This document shows, in pieces, positions 24,655-32,346 of a DNA stretch of 32,346 bases. How positions within the stretch are numbered: position 1 is the stretch's first letter; every line of letters begins with the position of its first letter. Origin of the DNA: Caulobacteraceae bacterium (GTDB taxonomy: Bacteria; Pseudomonadota; Alphaproteobacteria; Caulobacterales; Caulobacteraceae). The stretch is from the NCBI GenBank assembly GCA_019746095.1, contig JAIESL010000032.1:1-32346 (forward strand), given 5' to 3'. The notes beneath the pieces were generated by a model. The model was not told where the DNA came from. It made no database searches and saw nothing but the letters and a program-made list of their open reading frames with translations. Position numbers and translations under genes: made by a program.

Positions 24655-26760
24655 ATGGAGATCGGACAGGTCATGATCGTTACCAGCCTGGCGGCCGCCC
24701 TGGCCCTGCTCGCCCCTGCGCCCGAGACCCTGATTCCCCAGGAGGTCCCCTACAGCGCCGTGGCCTCGGGCCCGGCCAGCAACCAGGCCCGTCTGCTGAA
24801 CGATCAGGATACGGCCCTGTTCCGCCAGGGCCTGACCGCCGCCCGCGCGCGGGACATCCCGGGTGCCCGGAACCTCGCCGCGCAGATCAGCGATCCCGTC
24901 GCCCGTAAACTGGTCGAATGGGCCCTGCTGGACACCTCGGGCGACCAGATGCCGCTCAGCGACCTCGTCAACGCCCGGACCGCCTTCGCCGGCTGGCCCC
25001 GGGCCGAAAGCCGCAGCGCCGCGGCCGAGCGCGCCCTTGACCGGGCCTACGCCGACCCCGACGCCGTCCTCAACCTGTTTGCCCGCGGCGGCCCCACGAC
25101 CGTCCAGGGCGCTATCGCACTGGCGGATGCACTGGAACAGCGCGGCCGGTCGGACGAGGCCCGCCGTCTGATCACCGACTGGTGGCGCACCCGCTCTTTC
25201 GACGACGCAACCCAGACCCGCATCCTGACCCGCTGGGGCTCAAGCCTGACCCAGGCGGACCACGAGGCGCGGCTGAACATGCTGCTGCTCGGCCCGCATG
25301 GTCCGGCCACCCGTGCCATGGTCCAGCTCGTTCCGGCCGATCGCCAGGCCGTCGCCAACGTCGTCATGGAGCTGCGGACTGCCTACAGCCCGGACGCCCT
25401 TGTCGCCAATCTGAGCCCAACCCAGGCGCTGGACCCGGCCGTGGCCCTGGAGCGCGTCCGCATCCTGCGCTCGCAGAACCGCGAGTCCGAGGGCTTCGCC
25501 CTGTTGCGGGCCCTGCCCGCGGCCCCGTCACACACCGAGGGTCAGAACACCCTGTGGAGTGAGCGCCGCAACTATTTCATCGATGCCCTCGAAAGCCGGA
25601 ACAACCAGGCCGCCTATGACGCCATGGCCGGCCACGGCTTCCCCGCCGGCGAGCGCAAGGTCGATGCGGAATTCTTCGCCGGCTGGGCGGCGCTGGTGAA
25701 GCTCAACGACCCGGTCCGCGCGGCGCGCCATTTCGAGGCCCTCCGCCAGATGTCCTCGACGCCGATCACCCAGGGGCGGGCCCTGTACTGGCTTGGTCGG
25801 ACGGCCGAGGCCGAGGGCAATACGCCTGCCGCGGTCCAGTACTATCGGGACGGTGCCCGCCACATCCAGACCTTCTACGGCCAGCTGGCTGCCGAAAAGG
25901 CCGGCCTGACCACGATCAACTTGCCCGCCGATCCGGTCCCGACCTCCTCGGACGTCGCCGCCTTCGAAGCCAATGAGGTGGTCCGCGCGCTGCGTATCCT
26001 CGGCGAGACCGGCGAAATGAGCCTGTTCCGCGTCTTTGCCTTCCAGCTGGACGATGACCTGCCGGGACCCGCCGGGCTGGCGCTGCTGATGGATCTGTCG
26101 CGCAACTACGGGGAAGGCTTCACCGCCATGATGGTGGGCCGCGCCGCCAGCCAGCGCGGCTTCCTGATGCCCGAGCGCCAGTATCCGATCCGCATCCCGC
26201 CGTCCGTCGAAGGGGCGGCCCCGCTGGAGTTCACCCTGGCCATCACGCGCCAGGAATCCAGCTTTGATCCCCGCGCCCGCTCCCACGCCAATGCGCGCGG
26301 CATGATGCAATTCCTGCCCGCCACCGGCCGCAGCGTCGCCCGCCAGCTGGGCATGCCCTATTCGGACGAGCGGCTGTACGACGCCGACTTCAACATGACC
26401 CTGGGCAGTTTCCACCTCGGCGACCTGACCAGCGACTTCGGCGGCTCGATGCTGCTGACGACGATCGGCTACAACGCCGGCCCGGGCCGCCCCCCGCAGT
26501 GGATCGCCCGCTGTGGCGATCCCCGCGGCGGCAGCGTGGATCCGGTCGATTTCATCGAGTGCGCGCCCTTCACAGAGACCCGCAACTACATGATGCGAGT
26601 CATGGAAAATATGCAGGTTTATCGCGCACGCCTGAACGGCGGCTCGGCCCCCTTGACCCTGGCGGCGGACCTCAGGCGCGGTACCCCGGCCAGCCCCACC
26701 CCCTACACCTATGCAGGCGAAGAGGGCCTTCAGGCCCCTGTCGGCGGACCGACCGAATAG
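24655..26760 (+). CDS. Soluble lytic murein transglycosylase, Slt70 family
   Basis: About 701 residues. The enzyme cleaves the MurNAc-GlcNAc bond in peptidoglycan, forming 1,6-anhydro ends. The N-terminus VMIVTSLAAALALLAPAPE looks like a signal peptide. Residues about 40-500 are an alpha-helical superhelix (U- and L-domain-like) with many Ala-rich helical pairs. The C-terminal SLT domain has the catalytic Glu in ITRQESSFDPRARSHANARGMMQFLP, then TIGYNAGPGRPPQW and ETRNYMMRVMENMQVYR. TTG 24613, ATG 24655 and ATG 24673 are all possible starts, none with a clear ribosome site. The stop overlaps the 3' end of the convergent ABC ATPase by 31 bases. From memory it corresponds to the Caulobacter Slt next to dapA. 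Confidence 0.92.
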   Translation: MEIGQVMIVTSLAAALALLAPAPETLIPQEVPYSAVASGPASNQARLLNDQDTALFRQGLTAARARDIPGARNLAAQISDPVARKLVEWALLDTSGDQMPLSDLVNARTAFAGWPRAESRSAAAERALDRAYADPDAVLNLFARGGPTTVQGAIALADALEQRGRSDEARRLITDWWRTRSFDDATQTRILTRWGSSLTQADHEARLNMLLLGPHGPATRAMVQLVPADRQAVANVVMELRTAYSPDALVANLSPTQALDPAVALERVRILRSQNRESEGFALLRALPAAPSHTEGQNTLWSERRNYFIDALESRNNQAAYDAMAGHGFPAGERKVDAEFFAGWAALVKLNDPVRAARHFEALRQMSSTPITQGRALYWLGRTAEAEGNTPAAVQYYRDGARHIQTFYGQLAAEKAGLTTINLPADPVPTSSDVAAFEANEVVRALRILGETGEMSLFRVFAFQLDDDLPGPAGLALLMDLSRNYGEGFTAMMVGRAASQRGFLMPERQYPIRIPPSVEGAAPLEFTLAITRQESSFDPRARSHANARGMMQFLPATGRSVARQLGMPYSDERLYDADFNMTLGSFHLGDLTSDFGGSMLLTTIGYNAGPGRPPQWIARCGDPRGGSVDPVDFIECAPFTETRNYMMRVMENMQVYRARLNGGSAPLTLAADLRRGTPASPTPYTYAGEEGLQAPVGGPTE

Positions 26761-27500
26761 CGACCGCTCGACAGCAGCGGCCCGTCCGGTCCCTCGACCC
26801 AACAGGCGGACAGTCCGAAGGTCTCCGCCATGATTTCGGCCGTCAGGGCCGACAGCGGTGCCGCGTCGGCGACGACCCGGCCGGTGTCCAGCACCACGAT
26901 CCGGTCAGCGAACCGCGCCGCCAGCGCCAGATCGTGCAGGCTGACCAGCACCGCCTGCCCTGAACCCGCACGGGCCTTGAGCCGCTCGAGCACCATCAAC
27001 TGGGCCTCCGGGTCCAGACCCGTTGTCGGCTCGTCAGCCAGCAGGGCCTCTGCACCGGTGGCAAGGGCTCGCGCCAGCAGCACCCTCGCACGCTCGCCGC
27101 CTGACATCTCGGCCACGCCCCGGTCTGCCAGATGTCCGGCCTCGACCTCCTCCAGGGCCGCCCGGGCGCGGTCCAGCCCGTCTGTCAGAAACGGCGCCCC
27201 CAGGGCCGCCACCTCGATCGCGGGCAGGTTCCAGGCAATCCGGCGCTCCTGCGGCAGATAGGCCGCGCGGCCGGCTCGTGCGTGCGGCATCAGGCTCGCC
27301 ACATCGTCTCCGCCCAGCAAGGCCTGGCCGGCGGTCAGGGGCAAGAGGCCCGCCAGGGCCCGGATGGCGCTCGACTTGCCGGCCCCGTTCGGCCCGACCA
27401 AGGCGACCAGTTCCCCCGCCGCCACCGACAGACCAACGCCGTCCAGCACCGTACGTCCGCCCAGCCGCGCCGTAGCACCGACCAGGGCCAGGGCGCTCAC
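26730..27500 (-). CDS. ABC transporter ATPase, FecE/BtuD/HmuV type
   Basis: A 256-residue cytoplasmic ATPase that powers uptake of an iron chelate, heme or cobalamin. Walker A is GPNGAGKSS (36-44), the Q-loop Gln84 in YLPQER, the ABC signature MSGGERARV (132-140), Walker B with LLADEPT (153-159) and the H-loop SLHDLALA. The start is GTG at 27500, overlapping the permease stop in GTGA; the open frame above it is a permease shadow. Its 3' end runs 31 bases antisense into the lytic transglycosylase gene. It is the last gene of a four-gene unit. Confidence 0.92.
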   Translation of the reverse strand: MSALALVGATARLGGRTVLDGVGLSVAAGELVALVGPNGAGKSSAIRALAGLLPLTAGQALLGGDDVASLMPHARAGRAAYLPQERRIAWNLPAIEVAALGAPFLTDGLDRARAALEEVEAGHLADRGVAEMSGGERARVLLARALATGAEALLADEPTTGLDPEAQLMVLERLKARAGSGQAVLVSLHDLALAARFADRIVVLDTGRVVADAAPLSALTAEIMAETFGLSACWVEGPDGPLLSSGRYSVGPPTGA

Positions 27501-28486
27501 AGCCGCCACTCCCGCGCCGCCCGCCAGGCGATCATGGCGAAGAGGGGCGCGCCGACCAGGGCGGTGAACACGCCCAGCTTCAGCTCCTGATCCGTCGGGG
27601 TCATCCGCGCCAGCAGGTCTGCGACCACCAGCATCAGACCGCCCGCCAGGGCCGAGGGCAGCAGCAGCCGCCCGGGATCTCCCCGGACTGCGCTGCGGAC
27701 CAGATGCGGCGCGGCCAGACCGACAAAGCCGATCACCCCGGCGACCGCCACCGCAGCCCCGGTCGCCAGGGCCGTGGCCAGAAGCGCCAGCAGCCGCAGC
27801 CGCGCCATCGGCAGGCCCGAGGTCCGCGCCGTCTCCTCGCCCAGACTCAACATCCGCAGACCCGGTGCAGCCAGCGCCGCCAGGGCCCCGGCGATCAGAA
27901 CCGCCGGCGTCACCCAGGCCACATCGATCCAGCTCCGGTTCTGCACCGAGCCCAGCAGCCAACCCATGACCTCGGCCGTGGCGATCGGTGACGGCGAGAG
28001 ATTGAAGATCAGGGCCGTGGCCGCACCGGCGAAACTGGACACAGCCACCCCGAACAGGATCAGGGCCTCCGGCGATCGCACCCGCGCCGCGAAAAGGATC
28101 AGCAGCCCTCCGGCCAGACCGGCCCCGACCAGGGCGGAAACCTCGACCGCGCCCGGAACCGCGGCTGCCCCCAGCACTATGGCCGCCGCCGCCGCCAACG
28201 CCGCCGCGGACGACACGCCCAGCACGCCCGGATCGGCCAGTGGGTTGCGCAACAGCCCCTGCATCACGGCCCCGGACAGCCCCAGCGCTGCCCCGACCAA
28301 CAGGGCCGTGGCCACCCGCGGCGCCCGGACCTGCCAGAGGACTTCCGCCGGGCCCGAGCCGGGGACGGTCAGGGCCTGGCCCATCTGCTCCATGTTGAAA
28401 GCCGTCTCGCCCAACAGCAGTCCCATGACGGTCGCCGCCAGAATGGCGACGGCAAGCCCAGGCGTCAGTCGCGACGGTCGCCTCAC
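27497..28486 (-). CDS. ABC transporter permease, FecCD/BtuC family
   Basis: A 329-residue inner-membrane permease. About ten hydrophobic segments are spread along it, and FecCD landmarks include GSGPAEVLWQVRAPRVATALLVGAALGLSGAVMQGLLRNPLADPGVLGVSSAAALAAA and GVIGFVGLAAPHLVRSAVRGDPGRLLLPSALAGG, here each shown as consecutive parts of the family pattern. It forms the translocation path with the downstream ATPase. Starts with GTG, overlapping the binding-protein stop (GTGA), and its stop overlaps the ATPase start the same way. Substrate is iron-siderophore, heme or B12 type. Confidence 0.93.
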   Translation of the reverse strand: MRRPSRLTPGLAVAILAATVMGLLLGETAFNMEQMGQALTVPGSGPAEVLWQVRAPRVATALLVGAALGLSGAVMQGLLRNPLADPGVLGVSSAAALAAAAAIVLGAAAVPGAVEVSALVGAGLAGGLLILFAARVRSPEALILFGVAVSSFAGAATALIFNLSPSPIATAEVMGWLLGSVQNRSWIDVAWVTPAVLIAGALAALAAPGLRMLSLGEETARTSGLPMARLRLLALLATALATGAAVAVAGVIGFVGLAAPHLVRSAVRGDPGRLLLPSALAGGLMLVVADLLARMTPTDQELKLGVFTALVGAPLFAMIAWRAAREWRL

Positions 28487-29280
28487 GCGCCGGCCTTCAG
28501 CATCGCCGCGGCATCGGCCGCGAACCAGGCCGGACAGGTCAGGGCCGCCGAGGGCAGCCGCGCCACGACACGGTCCTTCGCAGCCCGCTGGACAACCGGA
28601 TGGCGCCCCGGTCCACGCCAGTCGCCCCGGGGCTGGTCAAAGAAGCCCAGCACGAACCGCGCCGGCGGAAAAAGAGCGATCCGCTCGACACTGACGGGCG
28701 CGAAGAAGGGCTTGGCCGCCGCATTTCTGAGCCCCGCCGCAGCCAGGATCGCGTCCATCAAGGTGCCCTTGCCCGCCGTGAAGCCGCCTGCGGTCAGATA
28801 CAGGGCCGAGGGGCGGGGCGCAGCGGGTTCAGGGGCCGCACGCCGCAGCGTGGCATCCATCCGCGCCGCCAGCGCCTCCCCGCGCCCGGGCACACCAAGT
28901 TCCTTCGATACCGCGCGAATGTTATCTCTTATACTATTGAAATCCGTAGCATCCGAGATCGTAACAACCCGCGCGGCTGTCGCCTCAAGTCGCGTCAGCA
29001 GTCGCGGCTCACCGCCCCAGTAGCGGACCACAACGTCCGGCTGGAAGGCGATGGCCGCCTCCAGGGTCGGCCGGACCCGCTGCCGCCCGGCCGCGGCTTC
29101 GCGCATCCAGGCGTCAGGATCATCGGCTCGCGGCGACAGCGCCAGCTCGGCATCCGGGCGCAGCGCCAGCACATACTGGTCGGCGCACTGATCCAGCGCC
29201 ATGACTCTCAACGGGCGGGCCTCGACCGCACCGGCCGCGAGCACCGCCAGTCCGGCCAGCCCACCCGCCAGCCGCTTCAC
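28483..29280 (-). CDS. Periplasmic substrate-binding protein of the FecB/BtuF type
   Basis: A 265-residue protein with a signal peptide (VKRLAGGLAGLAVLAAGAVEA) and a class III binding-protein fold. RVMALDQCADQYVLAL near residue 25 opens the first lobe, IAFQPDVVVRYWGG follows, and the long connecting helix is around residues 105-150. It should capture a chelated metal or corrinoid for the FecCD permease. The single Cys in LDQCADQ is past the likely cleavage site and not in a lipobox. GTG start at 29280 overlaps the TetR stop. Seven consecutive codons near 28920-28943 are AT-rich and rare for this genome. No TonB receptor or B12 riboswitch is seen nearby, so the ligand stays open. Confidence 0.87.
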   Translation of the reverse strand: MKRLAGGLAGLAVLAAGAVEARPLRVMALDQCADQYVLALRPDAELALSPRADDPDAWMREAAAGRQRVRPTLEAAIAFQPDVVVRYWGGEPRLLTRLEATAARVVTISDATDFNSIRDNIRAVSKELGVPGRGEALAARMDATLRRAAPEPAAPRPSALYLTAGGFTAGKGTLMDAILAAAGLRNAAAKPFFAPVSVERIALFPPARFVLGFFDQPRGDWRGPGRHPVVQRAAKDRVVARLPSAALTCPAWFAADAAAMLKAGA

Positions 29281-29909
29281 GATTTCAGCAGGCCCGCGAA
29301 CAACCCCTCCAGCAGGGTGGTCACCAGGGTCTCGCGCTCGACCCAGTCGAAATACGGCTTGGTGATCACCAGCGAGACCACGCCATGACAGCCCGCCCAC
29401 AGGGCCTGGGCCGTCGTCCGGGCATCCCCGCGCAGGAGTCCCGCCGCCTCGGCGTCCTCGACCACGGCCTCGAACGACCGGTACAGGGATCCACCCAGTT
29501 CCTGCGCCGCCGACTGGGCCCCGTGCGCCAATTCGACCGGCCGCGTCATATAGATCAGCCGGTAGGCATTGGGATTGGCGAAGCCGAAATCGACATAGGC
29601 GCGCAGCATGCGCCGAAGACGCGCCACCGGTCCGGCCGGCTCGGCGATGATGGACTGGTTGACCTCCAGCAGGGCCGCGAACGCCTGCCGGCAGATCTCC
29701 TGCAGGATCTCTCCCTTTTCGGAGAAATGCATGTAGAGCGCGGTCGAGGACAGGCCGACCTCGTCGGCGATCTTGCGGATCGTCGCCCCCTCATAGCCGT
29801 GCTCGACAAAGATGCGTTCTGCCGCGGCGAGGATTTCCGCCCGCCGCGCATGGCCTTCACCCTTGGGCTTGCGCTGTGAACGCAGGTTAAGCGGGGCAGC
29901 GAGGGTCAA
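29277..29909 (-). CDS. TetR/AcrR family transcriptional regulator
   Basis: A 210-residue repressor-type protein. The DNA-binding helix-turn-helix is at residues about 22-66 (ILAAAERIFVEHGYEGATIRKIADEVGLSSTALYMHF, read in two halves). The C-terminal ligand domain resembles the TetR_C_33/WHG group (AQALWAGCHGVVSLVI). It leads the ABC importer unit, overlapping the binding-protein gene by 4 bases, so it probably controls that importer and itself, perhaps also the divergent glycosyltransferase gene. The start is TTG at 29909 with GGAG 7 bases upstream. Iron or B12 importers are more often under Fur or a riboswitch, so this arrangement is notable. Confidence 0.9.
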   Translation of the reverse strand: MTLAAPLNLRSQRKPKGEGHARRAEILAAAERIFVEHGYEGATIRKIADEVGLSSTALYMHFSEKGEILQEICRQAFAALLEVNQSIIAEPAGPVARLRRMLRAYVDFGFANPNAYRLIYMTRPVELAHGAQSAAQELGGSLYRSFEAVVEDAEAAGLLRGDARTTAQALWAGCHGVVSLVITKPYFDWVERETLVTTLLEGLFAGLLKS

Positions 29910-30000
29910 ACGGGAACTCCGGTCGTCCTGGCCATGAATAGCGACTTTCCCCGGCTTGCGCCAACCGCTTGCCGGACGCGAATCAGGAGAGTAACCTCCG

Positions 30001-31500
30001 GTGGTGAAGTGGGCTGGGAACAGCGATCTTGAAGATCGCCGGCGCGACGCCGCGCGATACGGTCCGCCCTTCGATCAGAGCGCGGCCATGCGAGGGCTCG
30101 TGCCCCTGCAGATCGCCCTGCTCGCGGCTCTGGCCGCCGCCTTCGCCGCCGCCCTGCACGTCTGGCCCGCCAGCCTTCCGGAATGGCTGGTCATCGGTTC
30201 GGCCATCGCCTTCCTGATAGTCGCCGCCTGGCGCATAGCCCTGATCCTGCTCAGCGCGACTCCGCCCCGGCAACCGCCCCCTCCAACGCAGTGGCCGCGC
30301 TATACCGTCCTGGCAGCGCTCCATGACGAGGCGGCGGTTGTCGGCCAACTCATCGATCGGCTGGCGCGGATCGACTATCCGCCCGACCGGCTCCAGGGCC
30401 TTCTGGTGCTGGAGGCGCATGACCAGCCGACCATCGTCGCCGCCCGGGCCGCGCCCCGTCCGGCCTGGCTCGACATCCTTGTCGTCCCGCCCGGCGCGCC
30501 CCAGACCAAGCCCCGCGCCCTCAATTTCGCCCTCGGCCAGGCCACCGGCGAGCTTCTGACCGTCTATGACGCCGAGGACGCCCCCGATCCGCTGCAGCTC
30601 CGAGAAGCCGCCGCCCGCTTCGCGGCCGATCCGGGCCGGCGCCTGGCCTGTCTGCAGGCTCCGCTCCGGGTTCGGCCACCGCAGGATCCGGACCGGCGCT
30701 CCAGGTTTCTGGGCCGCCAGTTCGCTGCCGAATACGCCAGCCTGTTCGAAACCACCCTGCCCGGGATGGCCCGCCTCGACCTGCCCTTCCCCCTCGGCGG
30801 CACCAGCAATCATTTCCGGGTCGACGTCCTGCGCGCGGTCGGCGGCTGGGACGCCTGGAACGTCACGGAGGACGCCGACCTCGGCTTCCGCCTGTGGAGC
30901 CACGGCTGGCGGCTCGGGGTTCTGACCCGTCCCACCTGGGAGACCCCGCCCGGGCAGCTCGCCGACTGGCTGCCCCAGCGGACGCGCTGGCTGAAGGGCT
31001 ATATGCAGACCCTGGGGGTACACACCCGTCGACCCTGGCGGCTCGGCTGGCGGGGAGTCGCGGCCCTGGCCATGACCGTGGGCGTGGGGCTGATCTCTGC
31101 CGCAGCCCATGGACTTTCCCTGGCCTGGGTCATCACGGCCGTTCTTGTCTCGGCCATGGCCGGCCTGTCACCTGACACCCCGGCCCTTCCGCTCAGCGTT
31201 CTGGTGCTCGGCGCGGCGGCGGCCTGGCTGTCCTGCCTCATCGGCGCACGACGGGCAGGCGTACCCTACGGTCCCGCCGACATGCTCATGGCCCCCGGCT
31301 ACTGGTCCCTGCTCAGCCTCGCCTTCGCCCATGCGGCCTGGCGACTGGTCCGCGAACCCTTCGCCTGGGACAAGACAACCCACCGGCCCGACCCGCTCCC
31401 CCGGGCCGATGTTCCGGGCGAAACACACGCCGCGCTGGACGGGACCGCGCCTCTCCGCCTATCAGCGGGTCATGCCGCCGCGCCTGAACCCGTCGCCTGA
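30001..31500 (+). CDS. Membrane glycosyltransferase family 2, cellulose-synthase-like
   Basis: A 499-residue inner-membrane enzyme that probably builds an exopolysaccharide from nucleotide sugar. Two membrane segments (about 34-55 and 62-86) precede the cytoplasmic GT-A domain: the substrate aspartates are Asp190 and Asp193 in YDAEDAPDP, TED at 289-291 is the catalytic base region, and QRTRW at 326-330 is the QxxRW acceptor motif of processive GT2 enzymes. Further membrane segments lie at about 355-445. No PilZ domain is seen. Start is GTG at 30001 with AGGAGA 10 bases before; GTG 30004 and ATG 30088 are alternatives. It overlaps the next gene by 29 bases. No other polysaccharide genes are nearby. 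Confidence 0.87.
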   Translation: MVKWAGNSDLEDRRRDAARYGPPFDQSAAMRGLVPLQIALLAALAAAFAAALHVWPASLPEWLVIGSAIAFLIVAAWRIALILLSATPPRQPPPPTQWPRYTVLAALHDEAAVVGQLIDRLARIDYPPDRLQGLLVLEAHDQPTIVAARAAPRPAWLDILVVPPGAPQTKPRALNFALGQATGELLTVYDAEDAPDPLQLREAAARFAADPGRRLACLQAPLRVRPPQDPDRRSRFLGRQFAAEYASLFETTLPGMARLDLPFPLGGTSNHFRVDVLRAVGGWDAWNVTEDADLGFRLWSHGWRLGVLTRPTWETPPGQLADWLPQRTRWLKGYMQTLGVHTRRPWRLGWRGVAALAMTVGVGLISAAAHGLSLAWVITAVLVSAMAGLSPDTPALPLSVLVLGAAAAWLSCLIGARRAGVPYGPADMLMAPGYWSLLSLAFAHAAWRLVREPFAWDKTTHRPDPLPRADVPGETHAALDGTAPLRLSAGHAAAPEPVA

Positions 31501-32346
31501 GACCCTCGTCACCCGCGCCTGGGCGGACTACGCCCTGCTGGACAGCGGGGACGGCCGCAAACTGGAGCGCTATGGCCGCCATACCGTGGTCCGGCCCGAG
31601 CCCCAGTGTTTCTGGTCGGCGCGCGATCCGGCTGCCTTCGACGCCGCCGACGCCGTCTTCGATCCGACCGACGAGGACGAGACCGGTCGTTGGCGGTTCG
31701 CCGGCAATCCGATCGACAGCTTCCCCCTGGCCTGGCGCGACGTGCGCTTCACCAGCCGCTTCACCCCGTTCCGGCACCTGGCCTTCTTCCCCGAACAGGC
31801 CGCCAACTGGGAATGGCTGGACGGGCGTATCCGCGGCCTGAAGCAGCCGAAGATCCTGAACCTGTTCGGCTACACGGGCGTCGCCAGCCTCGCCTGTGCC
31901 GCCGCCGGAGCCGAGGTCACCCATGTCGACGCCTCCAAGAAGTCGGTCGCCTGGGCCCGCGAGAATGCCGGCCTCTCCGGCATGGCCGACCGTCCGATCC
32001 GCTGGATCGTCGAGGATGCGCGCAAATACGTCGCCCGCGAGGTCCGACGCGGGGTGAAATATGACGGCATCATCCTTGACCCGCCCAAATACGGCCGCGG
32101 CCCGACCGGCGAGGTCTGGCGGCTGTTCGAGGACTTGCCGGCCCTGCTGAAGGACTGCGCCTCCCTGCTGTCCGACGACGCCTCCTTCCTGCTGCTCAAC
32201 GCCTATGCCGCCCGCGTTTCCGGCCTGTCGCTGGCCCATCTGATGGCCGAGGCGACCGCGAACCGGGGCGGGATCATCGACTGGGGCGAACTGGCCCTCG
32301 CCGAGGATGGTCCCGACGGGCGCGCCATCGGCCTCAGCTTCTTCGC
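31472..32346 (+). CDS. Class I SAM-dependent methyltransferase, RlmI/RlmK-like, cut by the window end
   Basis: At least 291 residues, open to the last base with no stop. The family methylates rRNA (RlmI, RlmK-type) using S-adenosylmethionine. The N-terminal part LVTRAWADYALLDSGDGRKLERYG and VVRPEPQCFW is typical. Motif I is NLFGYTGVASLACAAAGAE from residue 130, an acidic SAM-ribose residue lies in VTHVDASKKSV, and the catalytic-region DPPK is at 203-206 in ILDPPKYGRGP. No PUA domain precedes it. The ATG lies 29 bases inside the glycosyltransferase gene, so the two are probably co-transcribed. The product is nearly complete but its C-terminus is missing here. Confidence 0.88.
   Translation, partial: MPPRLNPSPETLVTRAWADYALLDSGDGRKLERYGRHTVVRPEPQCFWSARDPAAFDAADAVFDPTDEDETGRWRFAGNPIDSFPLAWRDVRFTSRFTPFRHLAFFPEQAANWEWLDGRIRGLKQPKILNLFGYTGVASLACAAAGAEVTHVDASKKSVAWARENAGLSGMADRPIRWIVEDARKYVAREVRRGVKYDGIILDPPKYGRGPTGEVWRLFEDLPALLKDCASLLSDDASFLLLNAYAARVSGLSLAHLMAEATANRGGIIDWGELALAEDGPDGRAIGLSFF

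Noticed and set aside
27501..27962. Long N-terminal extension of the ABC ATPase frame to 27962
   Set aside because: It is the out-of-frame shadow of the FecCD permease gene, Gly/Ala/Arg-rich, with no domain; the GTG at 27500 directly precedes the ATPase fold.
29910..30000. Cobalamin riboswitch upstream of the importer unit
   Set aside because: The gap is too short and I could find no B12-box-like sequence or extended leader in it.

Overview
The window is high-GC alphaproteobacterial chromosome, most likely from a member of the Caulobacterales (a Brevundimonas- or Caulobacter-like organism). This rests on coding bias, on Bpt-type leucyl/arginyl transferase, on MotB, and on the housekeeping gene order slt-dapA-smpB ... 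rpoZ-rel-(LOG)-pyrE-pdxJ-acpS-lepB-rnc-era ... recO-parC. From memory that order resembles the Caulobacter one; I could not run a comparison. No rRNA, tRNA, CRISPR, insertion sequence, phage gene or origin was seen. No gene-free stretch exceeds about 135 bases.

Layout. 1-6.8 kb: a GNAT acetyltransferase, a secreted DUF1036-type protein, a Tat-exported oligopeptidase B-like peptidase, a trypsin-like protease, a coupled flavin reductase/3-hydroxyisobutyrate-dehydrogenase-type pair, and MotB. 6.9-7.7 kb: the Bpt aminoacyl transferase, meeting parC tail to tail. 7.7-21.5 kb: one long minus-strand block, read rpoZ > rel > LOG > pyrE > pdxJ > acpS > lepB > rnc > era > beta-lactamase-fold hydrolase > duplicated SnoaL-type secreted protein > recO > parC. 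Many of its junctions overlap by 1 or 4 bases, so translational coupling is likely. It links (p)ppGpp metabolism, pyrimidine and PLP synthesis, ACP activation, protein export, RNA processing, ribosome assembly, recombination and chromosome decatenation. 21.6-24.6 kb: folK and a family 5 uracil-DNA glycosylase with overlapping divergent start codons, a 64-residue membrane protein, smpB and dapA. 24.6-26.8 kb: a soluble lytic transglycosylase. 26.7-29.9 kb: a TetR regulator coupled by 4-base overlaps to a complete FecCD/BtuCDF-type metal-chelate ABC importer. 30.0-32.3 kb: a processive-type family 2 glycosyltransferase and an RlmI/RlmK-like methyltransferase cut by the window end.

The most unusual item is lepB. 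Its signal peptidase I catalytic domain is ordinary, but it is preceded in frame by about 285 extra residues. Of these, about 190 form a tandem His/Asp-rich array of a 14-residue unit; by hand count there are about 66 histidines in the first 230 residues. The basic linker just before the single membrane segment predicts that this array is cytoplasmic, giving a metal-binding or pH-responsive tail on the essential export peptidase. Other points are the rel-LOG coupling, two extra genes between era and recO, and an internally duplicated CxC-bearing secreted protein.
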